Shown: positions 17,195-26,400 of the stretch, in pieces
Layout: every line of letters starts with the position of its first letter
How positions within the stretch are numbered: position 1 is the stretch's first letter
NCBI RefSeq assembly: GCF_021390495.1
Contig: NZ_JAJEJP010000002.1
Location: forward strand, 248,001-312,000
DNA length: 64,000 nt
Source of the DNA: Paraburkholderia sp. ZP32-5
GTDB lineage: Bacteria > Pseudomonadota > Gammaproteobacteria > Burkholderiales > Burkholderiaceae
Reading direction: 5' to 3'
The notes under the pieces: generated by a model
What the model saw: only the letters and a program-made list of their open reading frames with translations
The model's database searches: none
What the model was told of the DNA's origin: nothing
Program-made: the position numbers and the translations under genes

Positions 17195-18679
17195 ATGCGC
17201 AAGCTTTACGTCGGCGTGCTCGCAGGTGCGCTTTCATTGATGCTCGCGGCCTGTGGTGGCGGGGGCGGGGATTCGTCCCAGACCTCGTCGAACGGCGGCG
17301 CGCCTTCGGGTGGCAACGGCACCGGCGCGGGCTCCGCACAGCAGGTCAAGCTGAGCGTGGCCGCTCAGGTCGGCAAGCAGTTGTTCTTCGACCAGAATCT
17401 GTCGGGCGGCAAGAACATGTCTTGCGCGACCTGCCATAGCCCGCAATTCGCGTACGGTCCGCCGAACAGCCTGTCGGTGCAGCTTGGCTCGGATCCTTCG
17501 GTGGCCGGTCAGCGCGCGGTGCCTTCGCTGCGCTATAAATCGATGACGCCGCCGTACGACGACGTCGCCGCCAACCCGGACGGCGTGACGGTCAACGCGC
17601 CGGGTGGTGGTTTCATGCTGGACGGCCGCGCGACCACGCTCGGCACTCAGCCGGCGCTACCGCTGCTCAATCCGCTCGAGATGAACAATGCGTCTTCGAC
17701 GAGTGTGGTGCAGACCGTCCAGAACGCGTCCTACGCCGCGCTGTTCGAGCAGGCATACGGCGCTGGCGTGTTCGCGAATCCGGATACCGCGTTCGCCGAC
17801 ATCGGGCTGGCGCTGCAGGCATATCAGGAGGAAGATCCGAGCTTCCAGCCGTACACCAGCAAGTTCGATCTGTATCTGAGCAACAAGATCGGCGGCACGT
17901 TGACGCCGGCGGAGCTGCGCGGCCTCGCGCTGTTCAACAACACCGACGATGGCGCTGGTTGCGCGGCCTGCCATTACGGCGGCGCGAACTTCAACGGCTC
18001 GGTCGGGCTGATGACCGACTTCACGTATCAGGCAATCGGCGCGCCGCGTAATGACACGCAGATTCCCGACAATCCGGACCCGATCCCGAGCAATACCAAT
18101 ACCGCGTATTTCGACATGGGCCTGTGCGGTCCGCTCGCCACGCTGCATGTGCCGGGTACCGCGAACAGCGGCGCCGGTCCGGACCAGTTCACCGGTGTGA
18201 ACGTACCTGATCCGTACTGCGGCCGTTTCAAGGTACCGACGCTGCGCAACGTCGCAACGCGCACCGCGTTCTTCCACAACGGCGTATTCCACTCTCTCGT
18301 TCAGGTGCTGAACTTCTACAACACACGCGATACGAACCCGGAATACTGGTATCCGAGCACGGGCGGCGACACCACTCAGATGGTTCAGAACCCGTCGTTC
18401 GCGCTGTTCCCGCAGGCAGCGTCGGGCGCCACGGCCACGCGTTTCAATGACCTGCCCGCGCAGTTCCAGGGCAACATCGACGAAGAGTTGCCGCTGGGCC
18501 AGGGGCAGACCGACGCGGGCGGCACGACCGCGGCGGACGGAGCGTTGCCGCGCGCGGTTCACTCGACGCCGCAAATGACGCCGCAGAATATCGCCGACGT
18601 CATCTGCTTCCTGAATACGCTGACGGACGGCTACCAGCCGCCCGCCACGCCACCCACGAGCGGTTCCTGCGTCAACTAA
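17195..18679 (+). CDS. Di-heme cytochrome c peroxidase / MauG-like lipoprotein, copy 2
   Basis: 494 residues with lipobox LAAC (Cys20) and a Gly/Ser/Thr linker to about residue 50. c-type heme motifs are CATCH at 77-81 and CAACH at 256-260. FKVPTLRNVATRTAFFHNGVFHSLV is the conserved C-terminal region. It shares long stretches of pattern with copy 1, for example the YGPPN motif after heme 1, but has extra loops, giving 75 more residues. Probably a periplasmic, membrane-anchored peroxidase or oxidase. The paired phosphoesterase gene lies directly upstream. Confidence 0.88.
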   Translation: MRKLYVGVLAGALSLMLAACGGGGGDSSQTSSNGGAPSGGNGTGAGSAQQVKLSVAAQVGKQLFFDQNLSGGKNMSCATCHSPQFAYGPPNSLSVQLGSDPSVAGQRAVPSLRYKSMTPPYDDVAANPDGVTVNAPGGGFMLDGRATTLGTQPALPLLNPLEMNNASSTSVVQTVQNASYAALFEQAYGAGVFANPDTAFADIGLALQAYQEEDPSFQPYTSKFDLYLSNKIGGTLTPAELRGLALFNNTDDGAGCAACHYGGANFNGSVGLMTDFTYQAIGAPRNDTQIPDNPDPIPSNTNTAYFDMGLCGPLATLHVPGTANSGAGPDQFTGVNVPDPYCGRFKVPTLRNVATRTAFFHNGVFHSLVQVLNFYNTRDTNPEYWYPSTGGDTTQMVQNPSFALFPQAASGATATRFNDLPAQFQGNIDEELPLGQGQTDAGGTTAADGALPRAVHSTPQMTPQNIADVICFLNTLTDGYQPPATPPTSGSCVN

Positions 18680-18834
18680 CGACGAACGCGCGCAGCCTGC
18701 CCACATCGGGCCGGCCGCGCGTCGCATGTCGGCCCACCCTCCCCCGATATACTCCGCGTAGCTGAGTAACAAAGCCGGACTACGCAACTGAATCACCCAA
18801 TCCAAGACGTTATTTAACCTGAGCAACGAAGACC

Positions 18835-19506
18835 ATGATGCGACGTTCTACCGCCGTCCGCCTTGCTGGCGGCGCGCTTTCCCTGATCGCCCTGACACTG
18901 TTCGCTGGCTGCCACGACAAGAGCCAGGACGCCAGCCGGGAAAATTTCACCGCCGCCATCAACGGTTTCCTCGCGCAGCACGGCCATATGTGCCTCGCCA
19001 AATACGACTGGCCGATCTACGTGACGACCGATGACACCGCCAATGGCACGCGCGACGCGCTCCAGATGCCGGTGCTCGAAAAGCTCGGTCTCGTGAAGGG
19101 CAAGAACGTGCAGGCCGAGCGTACCGACGCGGACGGCAAGAAGATCTACGCGAATGCGCGTGTGTATGAGTTGACGCCAGAAGGGCAAAAGTACTATCTG
19201 CACATCCCCGAAGTGGTCGCAACGGCAACGAAGACCGTCACGCATCCGGCCGATTTCTGCGCGGCGTCGCTGACGCTCGACAAGGTGGTGGGCTGGGAAA
19301 AGCCGATGCAGCTGAACGGCAAGACGGTGTCGTCGGTGGTCTACACGTACAAGATCGATCCGGCACCGTGGGCGAAAGACGCCGACGCTCAGCGCGTGTT
19401 CCCGATGGTCAAGCGCGTGATCGAAGGCGCAGGCACGATGCAGCTGCGCGAAGGCGTGCATCTGACGTCGGAAGGCTGGGTTTCCGACGAAGTGTTCCAG
19501 CGCTGA
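18835..19506 (+). CDS. Lipoprotein of unknown function
   Basis: 223 residues. N-terminal signal with lipobox LFAGC (Cys26 or so) and a start of two Met codons. The rest is a soluble periplasmic domain with mixed alpha/beta character, including a C-terminal VIEGAGTMQLREGVHLTSEGWVSDE segment. I do not recognise the family. It lies 155 bases after the second peroxidase gene on the same strand and is followed by a terminator, so it may end that transcription unit. Confidence 0.7.
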   Translation: MMRRSTAVRLAGGALSLIALTLFAGCHDKSQDASRENFTAAINGFLAQHGHMCLAKYDWPIYVTTDDTANGTRDALQMPVLEKLGLVKGKNVQAERTDADGKKIYANARVYELTPEGQKYYLHIPEVVATATKTVTHPADFCAASLTLDKVVGWEKPMQLNGKTVSSVVYTYKIDPAPWAKDADAQRVFPMVKRVIEGAGTMQLREGVHLTSEGWVSDEVFQR

Positions 19507-19582
19507 GATTGCTGCTTCAAGCCGCCGCTTGCGGTGGCTTCAAGCAGGCTTTGAAGCAGGCCGAGGTGAATGCAGTGAACGA

Positions 19583-19622
19583 GGGACGCCGCGTGCGACG
19601 CGCCGTCCCTTTTGTCCTTGTT
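19583..19622 (+). terminator. Rho-independent terminator
   Basis: GGGACGCCGCGT pairs with ACGCGCCGTCCC (one mismatch, 3-base loop) and is followed by TTTTGTCCTTGTTT. It closes the unit ending with the lipoprotein at 19506. Just upstream (19513-19556) are further short inverted repeats built from GCTTCAAGC-like units. Confidence 0.75.
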
Positions 19623-19632
19623 TAGAGCGTGC

Positions 19633-20520
19633 TCAGGCCATGCGCGGCACGAAGCGCCGCGTACGAATCCATTTAGTCGCCACCCACTTTTCATTCGAAC
19701 GCAGCGGTGTGCTCGCGTGCAGCGAAGCGGGATCGCACAGCCCGAAGCGGTTGCCGTATTCGAAGTAAAGCGCGTGGCCGCGCTGCGGCGCGACCGACCA
19801 GCCGAGCTGCGGAAACACCGTTTCGCCGCCGTCTTCCACGTCGTTCAGATACATCAGCAACGTGCCCATGCGCTGACCGCTGCGCGCAATCGACTCGCGA
19901 TTCGACTCGTTGCCCGCGACCAGATAGTCGACGTGCGGCGTCGACTCCGCGCCTTCCTCGTAATGCAGCATTTGCAGGCCTTCGCCGTTCTCGACCGGCG
20001 TGCCGGTCAGTTCGGCGATGCGTGCTTCGAGACGCGTGATCAGCGGCGTTTCGCCGAGGCGGAAAAACATCCCGTGACTGCTGCGATGGCCGGCGACGAC
20101 ATTGCGTCCCGTGACCGGATCGACGACGGTCGAGCGGTCGAGGCGCGGATACGCGAGCGCGATCAGTTGCTCGCATTCGTCGGCGCTCAGGAAGTTGGCG
20201 AGATGCACGGCGGCCGGCCGTTGCAAGCGCGACAGTACCCGCACCTTGCGCTCGCCGAGGCGGATCAGCGAACCGTCGGGCACGCGCAGCGGCTCGATCT
20301 GATAGCTGATCGGCGCACCGCCGACTTCGAGTTTGTCGCCCGGCAGCGGCGCGCCGTACATGAACGCGGCGGAGACCGCGTCGACCATCGCCGATGCAAG
20401 CTCGGCCGCGTTATTGCGGTTGACCAGTTCGTTGACGAGCGCTTGCGGCGGGACGCCGCGCGACAGGTTAGCGGCGATCCAGTCGCGCACTTCGGCCGGG
20501 AAATTGACGGTTATCGACAT
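19633..20520 (-). CDS. Prolyl 4-hydroxylase-like 2-oxoglutarate/Fe(II) oxygenase
   Basis: 295 residues. The C-terminal 180 residues form the P4H double-stranded beta-helix: iron ligands His196 and Asp198 in TPHVDYL and His268 in LHASTP, with the 2-oxoglutarate-binding Lys about ten residues later in KWVATKW. The DGGETVFP strand between them is characteristic. The first 90 residues are a helical region seen in similar bacterial proteins. It likely hydroxylates a protein or peptide side chain in the cytoplasm; the substrate is unknown. It is convergent with the lipoprotein gene and divergent from the gene at 20829. Confidence 0.9.
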   Translation of the reverse strand: MSITVNFPAEVRDWIAANLSRGVPPQALVNELVNRNNAAELASAMVDAVSAAFMYGAPLPGDKLEVGGAPISYQIEPLRVPDGSLIRLGERKVRVLSRLQRPAAVHLANFLSADECEQLIALAYPRLDRSTVVDPVTGRNVVAGHRSSHGMFFRLGETPLITRLEARIAELTGTPVENGEGLQMLHYEEGAESTPHVDYLVAGNESNRESIARSGQRMGTLLMYLNDVEDGGETVFPQLGWSVAPQRGHALYFEYGNRFGLCDPASLHASTPLRSNEKWVATKWIRTRRFVPRMA

Positions 20521-20828
20521 CGGGGGAGGGAGGTGCGGCTCGGGCGTGGCGCCGCATGGCCGACAGGAAAGACAGTATTAGTCGGAATGCTAGCGACAGA
20601 TTGTGACGGGTTGATGGACGACGGCTCACGTCGCAACCGCTGCCGTTCCCGTATTCATCGCCGGCAACGATCAATCGGATTTATTTCGTTGTTTGTGTGC
20701 TGAAAATGCGCCGCCTAGTATCGCAGCAACGCTTTCCATGGACCTGCCTCGAGTTCATACGAGCTGCGCTGCAGAAAGGTCCCATCGGAAAGCCGGCCAC
20801 ACGCAATCGTCTGAAGAGGACTCGAACG
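20521..20828. other. Divergent promoter region
   Basis: 308 bases between divergent genes. Nothing coding was seen. The plus-strand frame is open back to 20697, but the signal peptide starts at the ATG at 20829 with AGAGGA upstream. No confident promoter motif could be assigned. Confidence 0.45.
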
Positions 20829-22166
20829 ATGAATACACGCGACGCCGTGAAGCTCTTTCTAATGGGCATCGGCATTGTTGTTTCCACGCATGCCGGCGCA
20901 TGGACGCTGCCGGCGGATAACGCCACGGTTCCCGAAGCGGAAGTCGAGCAGATTCTCGCCGGCAAGGACTATCCCGAGACGACCGGCTTTACCCGGCACC
21001 TCGATTACATCGACTATCAGGCCAACGGCAAGACCTTCACGCAGGTCGTGATGCGGCTCGATCCCGACAAGCCGCTGATGCACAACGGCCGCAAGATCGT
21101 ATTGGCGGCGACGGAGGAAGGCAGTTCGAGCGCGAACGGTTTCGTCGAAACCGACGAGGGCAAGGAGGGTATCGGTGTCTGGCTGGCGAAGCGGGGCGTG
21201 ACCTTCATCGCGTTGAATCGCGTCGGGCGCTGGAACTTCTTTGCGCCGAATCGCAGCGGCACCTGGGAGACCATTCCGGTCGACGAGCGCATGCCGATCT
21301 TTTCGCAGCATCAGAAAGCCTATTGGTCGAAAGACGACTACGTGATCCAACCCGCGGGCAAGACGTCGAGTTCGAGCGGCAGCGAATACGTGCGCTTTCC
21401 GAAGCCGGGCACTGAACTCTATGACGAGATGGTCGCGTGCACGCCGGTCGCGATGGTCGACGGACTCGAAACCGGCTTGCGACATGCGCTGCCCGATGCC
21501 GAACGCAAACAGTCGTTGCTGCTCTATTGGGGCTTTTCGACCGGTGGCGCACTGATGTGGCCGCTCGCCGAGCGCATTCGCCCTGACGGTTATCTGAACT
21601 GGGGCTCGTCGCCGCCGGGCGTCGTCTACTACTACGGCATGGCGTTGGGCGGACGCTGGGACTGGCCGTACGAACACTCGGCCGAACGCGTGCGTGGCCG
21701 TGGCCGCTCGGACTTCGAGTTCTACAACAAGCGGGCCGATCCGGCGACGAAGGACGAACGTTGGCAGCGCGATTTGCGTGAGCCACGTTTCAAGGGCGTC
21801 GAAGATCCGATCATGTTCGACAATGCCGGCGCGCTGACCGAAGACGCGATGCGCCTTTACACCGCGAGCTTCGTGCCGCCAGAGATGAAAGCAGCGGGCT
21901 TCAACAAGATTCTCACCGACATCATGGCGACCACGATGCCTGGCCCCGCGTTGCATGGGCTGCCGGTGTGGGACATGAACGGCACGTTCGACGAGGTCTA
22001 TTCGGTGCCGACGATGCAGGCCGCGCGCGTGATGATGCAGCCGTATGTCGGCAAGCACGTGCTGATCCGCATCGAGGGCTTCAATCACAGTATCGTCAAC
22101 CGGCAGGTGCGCGTGATTGGTCCGATATGGCTGCGGGCGATCGACAGTGGGTTCTTTGATGGTTGA
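20829..22166 (+). CDS. Secreted alpha/beta-hydrolase-like protein
   Basis: 445 residues from the ATG at 20829. The signal peptide ends near THAGA-W. A nucleophile-elbow-like GFSTGG motif (consensus G-x-S-x-G) is in LLLYWGFSTGGALMWPLAERI, and a conserved His is in EGFNHSIVNRQ near the C-terminus, as expected for a Ser-Asp-His triad. The rest of the protein does not match a family I can name. It is probably an exported esterase, peptidase or amidase; this is inference from the two motifs. Confidence 0.6.
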   Translation: MNTRDAVKLFLMGIGIVVSTHAGAWTLPADNATVPEAEVEQILAGKDYPETTGFTRHLDYIDYQANGKTFTQVVMRLDPDKPLMHNGRKIVLAATEEGSSSANGFVETDEGKEGIGVWLAKRGVTFIALNRVGRWNFFAPNRSGTWETIPVDERMPIFSQHQKAYWSKDDYVIQPAGKTSSSSGSEYVRFPKPGTELYDEMVACTPVAMVDGLETGLRHALPDAERKQSLLLYWGFSTGGALMWPLAERIRPDGYLNWGSSPPGVVYYYGMALGGRWDWPYEHSAERVRGRGRSDFEFYNKRADPATKDERWQRDLREPRFKGVEDPIMFDNAGALTEDAMRLYTASFVPPEMKAAGFNKILTDIMATTMPGPALHGLPVWDMNGTFDEVYSVPTMQAARVMMQPYVGKHVLIRIEGFNHSIVNRQVRVIGPIWLRAIDSGFFDG

Positions 22167-22292
22167 TGTTCGTGGTGCGGCGGTATGGCGCAGTGAAGAT
22201 GCGAGTGCTGTCGCGCACGTGTAGGCTATCCCAATAACACGGATACGGGTGCGCGCGTCTATAATCGTAGCCGCCGTCAAAACAGCGACGGC

Positions 22293-22423
22293 TCGAGCTT
22301 GGCAGCTCGATAGTTATGCCCCGCACGCCTGTTCAGACAGGCGTGCGTCTGTCGTCGCACGTCCATTTTCTGCGGGCGGGCCACGGAGAGGAGACCTTCG
22401 GGTCTGCCGGTTTGGGGCATAAC
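22293..22423 (+). ncRNA. Candidate structured 5' leader RNA
   Basis: Four perfect stems occur in 131 bases. (1) TCGAGCT/AGCTCGA at 22293-22310 with loop TGGC. (2) A long-range closing stem GTTATGCCCC (22313-22322) with GGGGCATAAC (22414-22423). Inside it are (3) GCACGCCTG/CAGGCGTGC at 22323-22346 with a 6-base loop, and (4) AGACC-TTCG-GGTCT at 22392-22405, a UUCG-type tetraloop. The octamer GGTCTGCC occurs twice, near 22401 and 22427. The structure ends about 85 bases before the ATG of the small protein at 22508. A cis-regulatory leader is the simplest reading; I cannot tie it to a named RNA family. Confidence 0.6.
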
Positions 22424-22507
22424 GCCGGTCTGCCAACCTTTCCGCTGTGCCCGCTCACCACTTCCATACGCTGACCGGGCACCCCGCCACCCTAACCGGG
22501 ACCGCGT

Positions 22508-22909
22508 ATGACCGAAGCCATCAAGCAGCATTCCTCCTCTCGTCCTCCTGTAGACGCTCTCCAGTATGAAAAGCTTGCGCTAACCGCATTTCATCTCTGC
22601 GAGCGACGAAAGAAGCAACTCGACAAGCTCGTCACACTTGCATCCACGATCGTCAGTACTCCGGCTGCCACGCCTGAAGAAAGACACCACCAACGGACGT
22701 TGCTCGAAGTCATGGTGCACGTCGGCGAAGACTATCAGCGCACGGCCGAATGCGATCACGAGCTGCTGAGCGTGATTGCGCTCGACGCAAAGGGCGTTCA
22801 GAGCCGCCGCATGAGCGCTCATGATGTAGCCGGGCTTCTTGACGATGTTTTTCAAAGCCTGTCGGAGCCGAACAAGTCTCCCGGTACTGCCATCAGAAAT
22901 ATCCAATAA
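22508..22909 (+). CDS. Small protein of unknown function behind structured leader
   Basis: 133 residues, soluble and helical, rich in Glu, His, Arg and Lys. It contains a cysteine at residue 33 in LCERRKKQLDKLVTLA and no transmembrane segment. No recognised domain. The ATG is preceded by CCGGGACCGCGT, a weak ribosome-binding site, in keeping with possible control by the upstream RNA structure. It precedes the PAAR-VgrG genes but is separated from them by 290 bases, so linkage to secretion is not shown. Confidence 0.6.
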   Translation: MTEAIKQHSSSRPPVDALQYEKLALTAFHLCERRKKQLDKLVTLASTIVSTPAATPEERHHQRTLLEVMVHVGEDYQRTAECDHELLSVIALDAKGVQSRRMSAHDVAGLLDDVFQSLSEPNKSPGTAIRNIQ

Positions 22910-23200
22910 AAGAGATGGCAGGACGCACTGTCGATATCCGTGAGGGATCTCGCATTTAGGACTATTCGGATTGACTGCACGTGGTTTGGATGAAGAATTA
23001 ACCGCGTTGCTTGCTGCCGCAGTGCAATTCGCACGCGCGCCGTATTTCTTCGGGGTCGTCTCGGACCGTTTCAGATAGATGATCTGAAGCGGTGACCGCT
23101 GCCAGGCATGCGCATCCGATTGGCGAGTAGTCGCGAGCCAGTCGGCTGACGAACCGTTTCATAGGCTGTCGTTGCGGACAGCGCATAACAGGGAGATGAC

Positions 23201-23452
23201 ATGAGGGACCGACAAGGGCGCGAAGTCGCGCGGCTGGGTGATGCAACCGATCATGGCGGCAAGATCATTCAGGCTGCCGACGATTTGACTCACATGGGAA
23301 GGCGCGTCGCGCTCGATGGCCATCTGGTCGAGTGTCCGAAATGCGGTGGCACATTCCCGATCAGGGCAACGGGCGAACGCACACATCGGGGCGTACGCGT
23401 CGCATTGCTCGGTGACGGGACCGGGTGCGGGGCGACGCTCATCGATGCGTGA
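23201..23452 (+). CDS. PAAR-domain T6SS spike-tip protein
   Basis: 83 residues, a stand-alone PAAR protein. Repeated short beta-hairpins with a conserved His (DATDHGG) and Cys residues in ECPKCGG fit the zinc-bound cone that sharpens the VgrG spike. GGGAG lies upstream of the ATG. It ends 7 bases before the vgrG start, so both are almost certainly co-transcribed and assemble as tip and spike of the same type VI secretion needle. No sheath, baseplate or ClpV genes are in the window. Confidence 0.92.
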   Translation: MRDRQGREVARLGDATDHGGKIIQAADDLTHMGRRVALDGHLVECPKCGGTFPIRATGERTHRGVRVALLGDGTGCGATLIDA

Positions 23453-23459
23453 GGCGTGT

Positions 23460-26400
23460 ATGACGTGGAATACCCCGACGCGCAGCATCGAGTTCACCTG
23501 CCCGACGCTTCCTTATATGGTCAGCCGCGGACCCACCGGCGAACAGTTGCGCGAACCAATGTTAGCCATGCGCAGTATCAAAGGACGTGAAGCGGTTGGT
23601 GAACTGTTCGAATACGTCGTCGTCGCGGAGAGCCAGCCTGACTTCCTGCAAAAGCCCACCGACGCCGCGCAGATCGATCTGGAGCCGATCATCGGTACGC
23701 ACGGGACCGTTGCGATCGAGCTTGCCGGTATCGCCGCGCACAGATCCGGTCAGCCCGGCAATGCCGGGCACGCAGATATCGGTGCCGATACCCGCTACAT
23801 CAACGGCGAGATCGTCTCGGCTCGAATCCGGTGTGTCGAAGATCGCGCGGCGGTCTATGAGTTCGTGCTGCGCCCCTTCGTTTGGCGCGCGACGCAAAAT
23901 TGCGATTCCCGTCTTTTCACGGGTTCGGTGACCGAGGTGCTGCGCGAAGTATTCGCGAAGTACGCGGGCACGGTCGAATGGCGTATCAATGGCCCAAAAG
24001 GCGGAAAGGGCTACTACCCAACGCGCGACATGATCCGGCAGGCATGGGAGTCTGACTGGACGTTTGCACTTCGTCTGATGGAGGAATGGGGCCTGGTCTT
24101 CTGGTTCGAGCACCGGGAAGACTTTCACAGCCTCGTCATTGCCGACTCGCCAGGCGGCTTCCGGCGGCACGGCATCGCATACGAAACGCTGCGTTATCAC
24201 ACAGGCAGCCGGATCGACGAGGAACACATTAGCGAACTGGCCGTGACGTACACCATCACCCCTGGCAGAGCGATGGTCAACGACCACGACTACATGCAGC
24301 CTCGCTTGGGCAAGGGCAATGAGCCGAACCGGGAGGAATACGAGGACGCGAGCGGCACGGCCAGCCGCGATATCGAAATCTACGCACCCGCCGAGTTCGC
24401 GCAGCCCGAAGCGCGGCGCGAGCTTGAAAGGCATGACATGCGTGAGGAAGGCCGTCATCTGGCGCGCGTGAAGTTGCAGGCGGCGAGGTGCTCGGGCCGG
24501 CGCGCCAAAGGCAAAGGTCATCTGCGGGGGCTTCAGCCTGGCCGCACGTTTACGTTGACGGGCTATCCGCAGGTGAGCGCGAACCGCGAGTATGTGGTGC
24601 TGGCCTGCGAGTTGGCCATCACCGAAGCGGGTACGTCGTCGGGTACGCGGCGCACGTACACGGTCAATGCGGACTTTGAACTGCACCCTGTGAACGAGCA
24701 TTACCGGATGCCGCAGGCGACGCCGAGGCCGCGTGTCGAAGGCTACGAATATGCGGTGATCGTGGCGCCGCAGGATCGCGAGATGTGGATCGACCGCCGC
24801 AACTGCCTGTTCATCCAGTTCGACTGGGACCGTCAGGCGCGATATGACGCAGCGACGTCGATCTGGGTACGCGTGGTGACGCAGTGGCAGGGAAGCGAAC
24901 TGGGCGTCGTCACGCCCGGGCGGGCCGGCCAGATGGTGGTGGTCTCACATGTTCATGGCGATCCGGACCGGCCGGTTGTCTCGGGGTTCGTCGTGGACAG
25001 CTTCAATACGCCGCCGTGGGAGCTGCCGGCCAACGCGGCGCTGAGCGGCATGCGCAGCCGGAGTCTCGAACATGGTACGGAGTCGAATCATCTAGCGCTC
25101 GACGATACGCATGGCCGGCAGCAGGCGCAGCTTGCAAGCGACCATGGCAAGTCGAGTTTGAGCTTGGGGTTCAATACGCGGATCGACGGAAACAAAGGGC
25201 GGCGGGATGCACGCGGGGAAGGGTTTGAATTGCGCACCGATCGTTGGGGCGTGCTGAGGGCCGCAAAAGGATTGCTGGCGACGACGTTCTCCCGGCTCCA
25301 TGCGGCGGGCAAGGCGAAAGACATGGCGGAGGCGCATGCACGTCTGACCGAGGCACGCAGTATCCACGAAGAGATGGCGCAACTGGCTCGGCGACACGGC
25401 GCGCAGCACGCGACGGATAACCAGGGTGACGTATCGAAGGTCATCGGGATTGCCAATGCGGCCCTACGCGGCAAGGCCGCGTCCGGTTCCGACGATTTCC
25501 CTGAACTTGAAAATCCCGATATCGCGATTGCGAGCGCGGCTCACGTTCACGTGAGCGCGACGGGCAGCACGCATGTAGCGAGCCGAGAACATACAGCGCT
25601 GACCACGGGCGGGAATGTTGCGATTGCGGCGCTCAAGTCGCTGTATGCATCGGTAGGCGGCCGCATCGCGCTGTTCGCATCGAAGGCGGTCACGATTCTG
25701 ACGCCAGGGCGCGTGCGCGTCGAGTCGCAGACCGATGATGTCGAGCTGATTGCGCGTAAGGTCATCAGCATTCTGAGCGAGCAGGATGAAATCAGACTGA
25801 CGGCAAAGCGCATTGTGATGAATGGGGGTGGTACGCAGTTGACGCTTGGTTCGGAGGGAATTGTCGGCCGTACTCTCGGCGCGTTTCTTGTTCATGCCGG
25901 GTCGCATGCAACGGAGGGGCCGCTGGAGAGACTGGTCAAACCACCTATGACAGAAGTCGCAAAGGCGAAAGTGGCCGCACATTATGTGTTGGTAGATAAC
26001 CGCTCGGGCTTGCGCATATCGGAGCAGCCGTACAGGGTTACGCTGAGTGATGGGCAGGTTATCAAAGGCGTCACAAGTGCGATCGGGGAGACCTCACTGG
26101 TACTCGCTGAGACCATGCAGGTAGCGACGATTGAGATCCTGCATAACGATGGCACCGGGAACGCAGCGGCGATCTTCCAACCCATGATGACGCAGTCCAC
26201 GGACCGAGTTGAGCAAGCCGAGGGTAGCCCCGATATCGCCTCTGAAAAGCGCGCCATTCAGATCCATAAAATCGGATCGAGCAGATTGCAAGCCAACGGC
26301 GATCAACCGTCCACTTCGGGATTTGATATTCACTATGCGCTTTGCAGCCCGTACAACTGGGGCCTGCGCTATTCGAAGGCGAGTGCCAGAAAGCCCGCGC

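Noticed and set aside
22910..23200. A gene between the small unknown protein and PAAR
   Set aside because: No frame with a ribosome-binding site and plausible protein sequence; the stretch appears non-coding.
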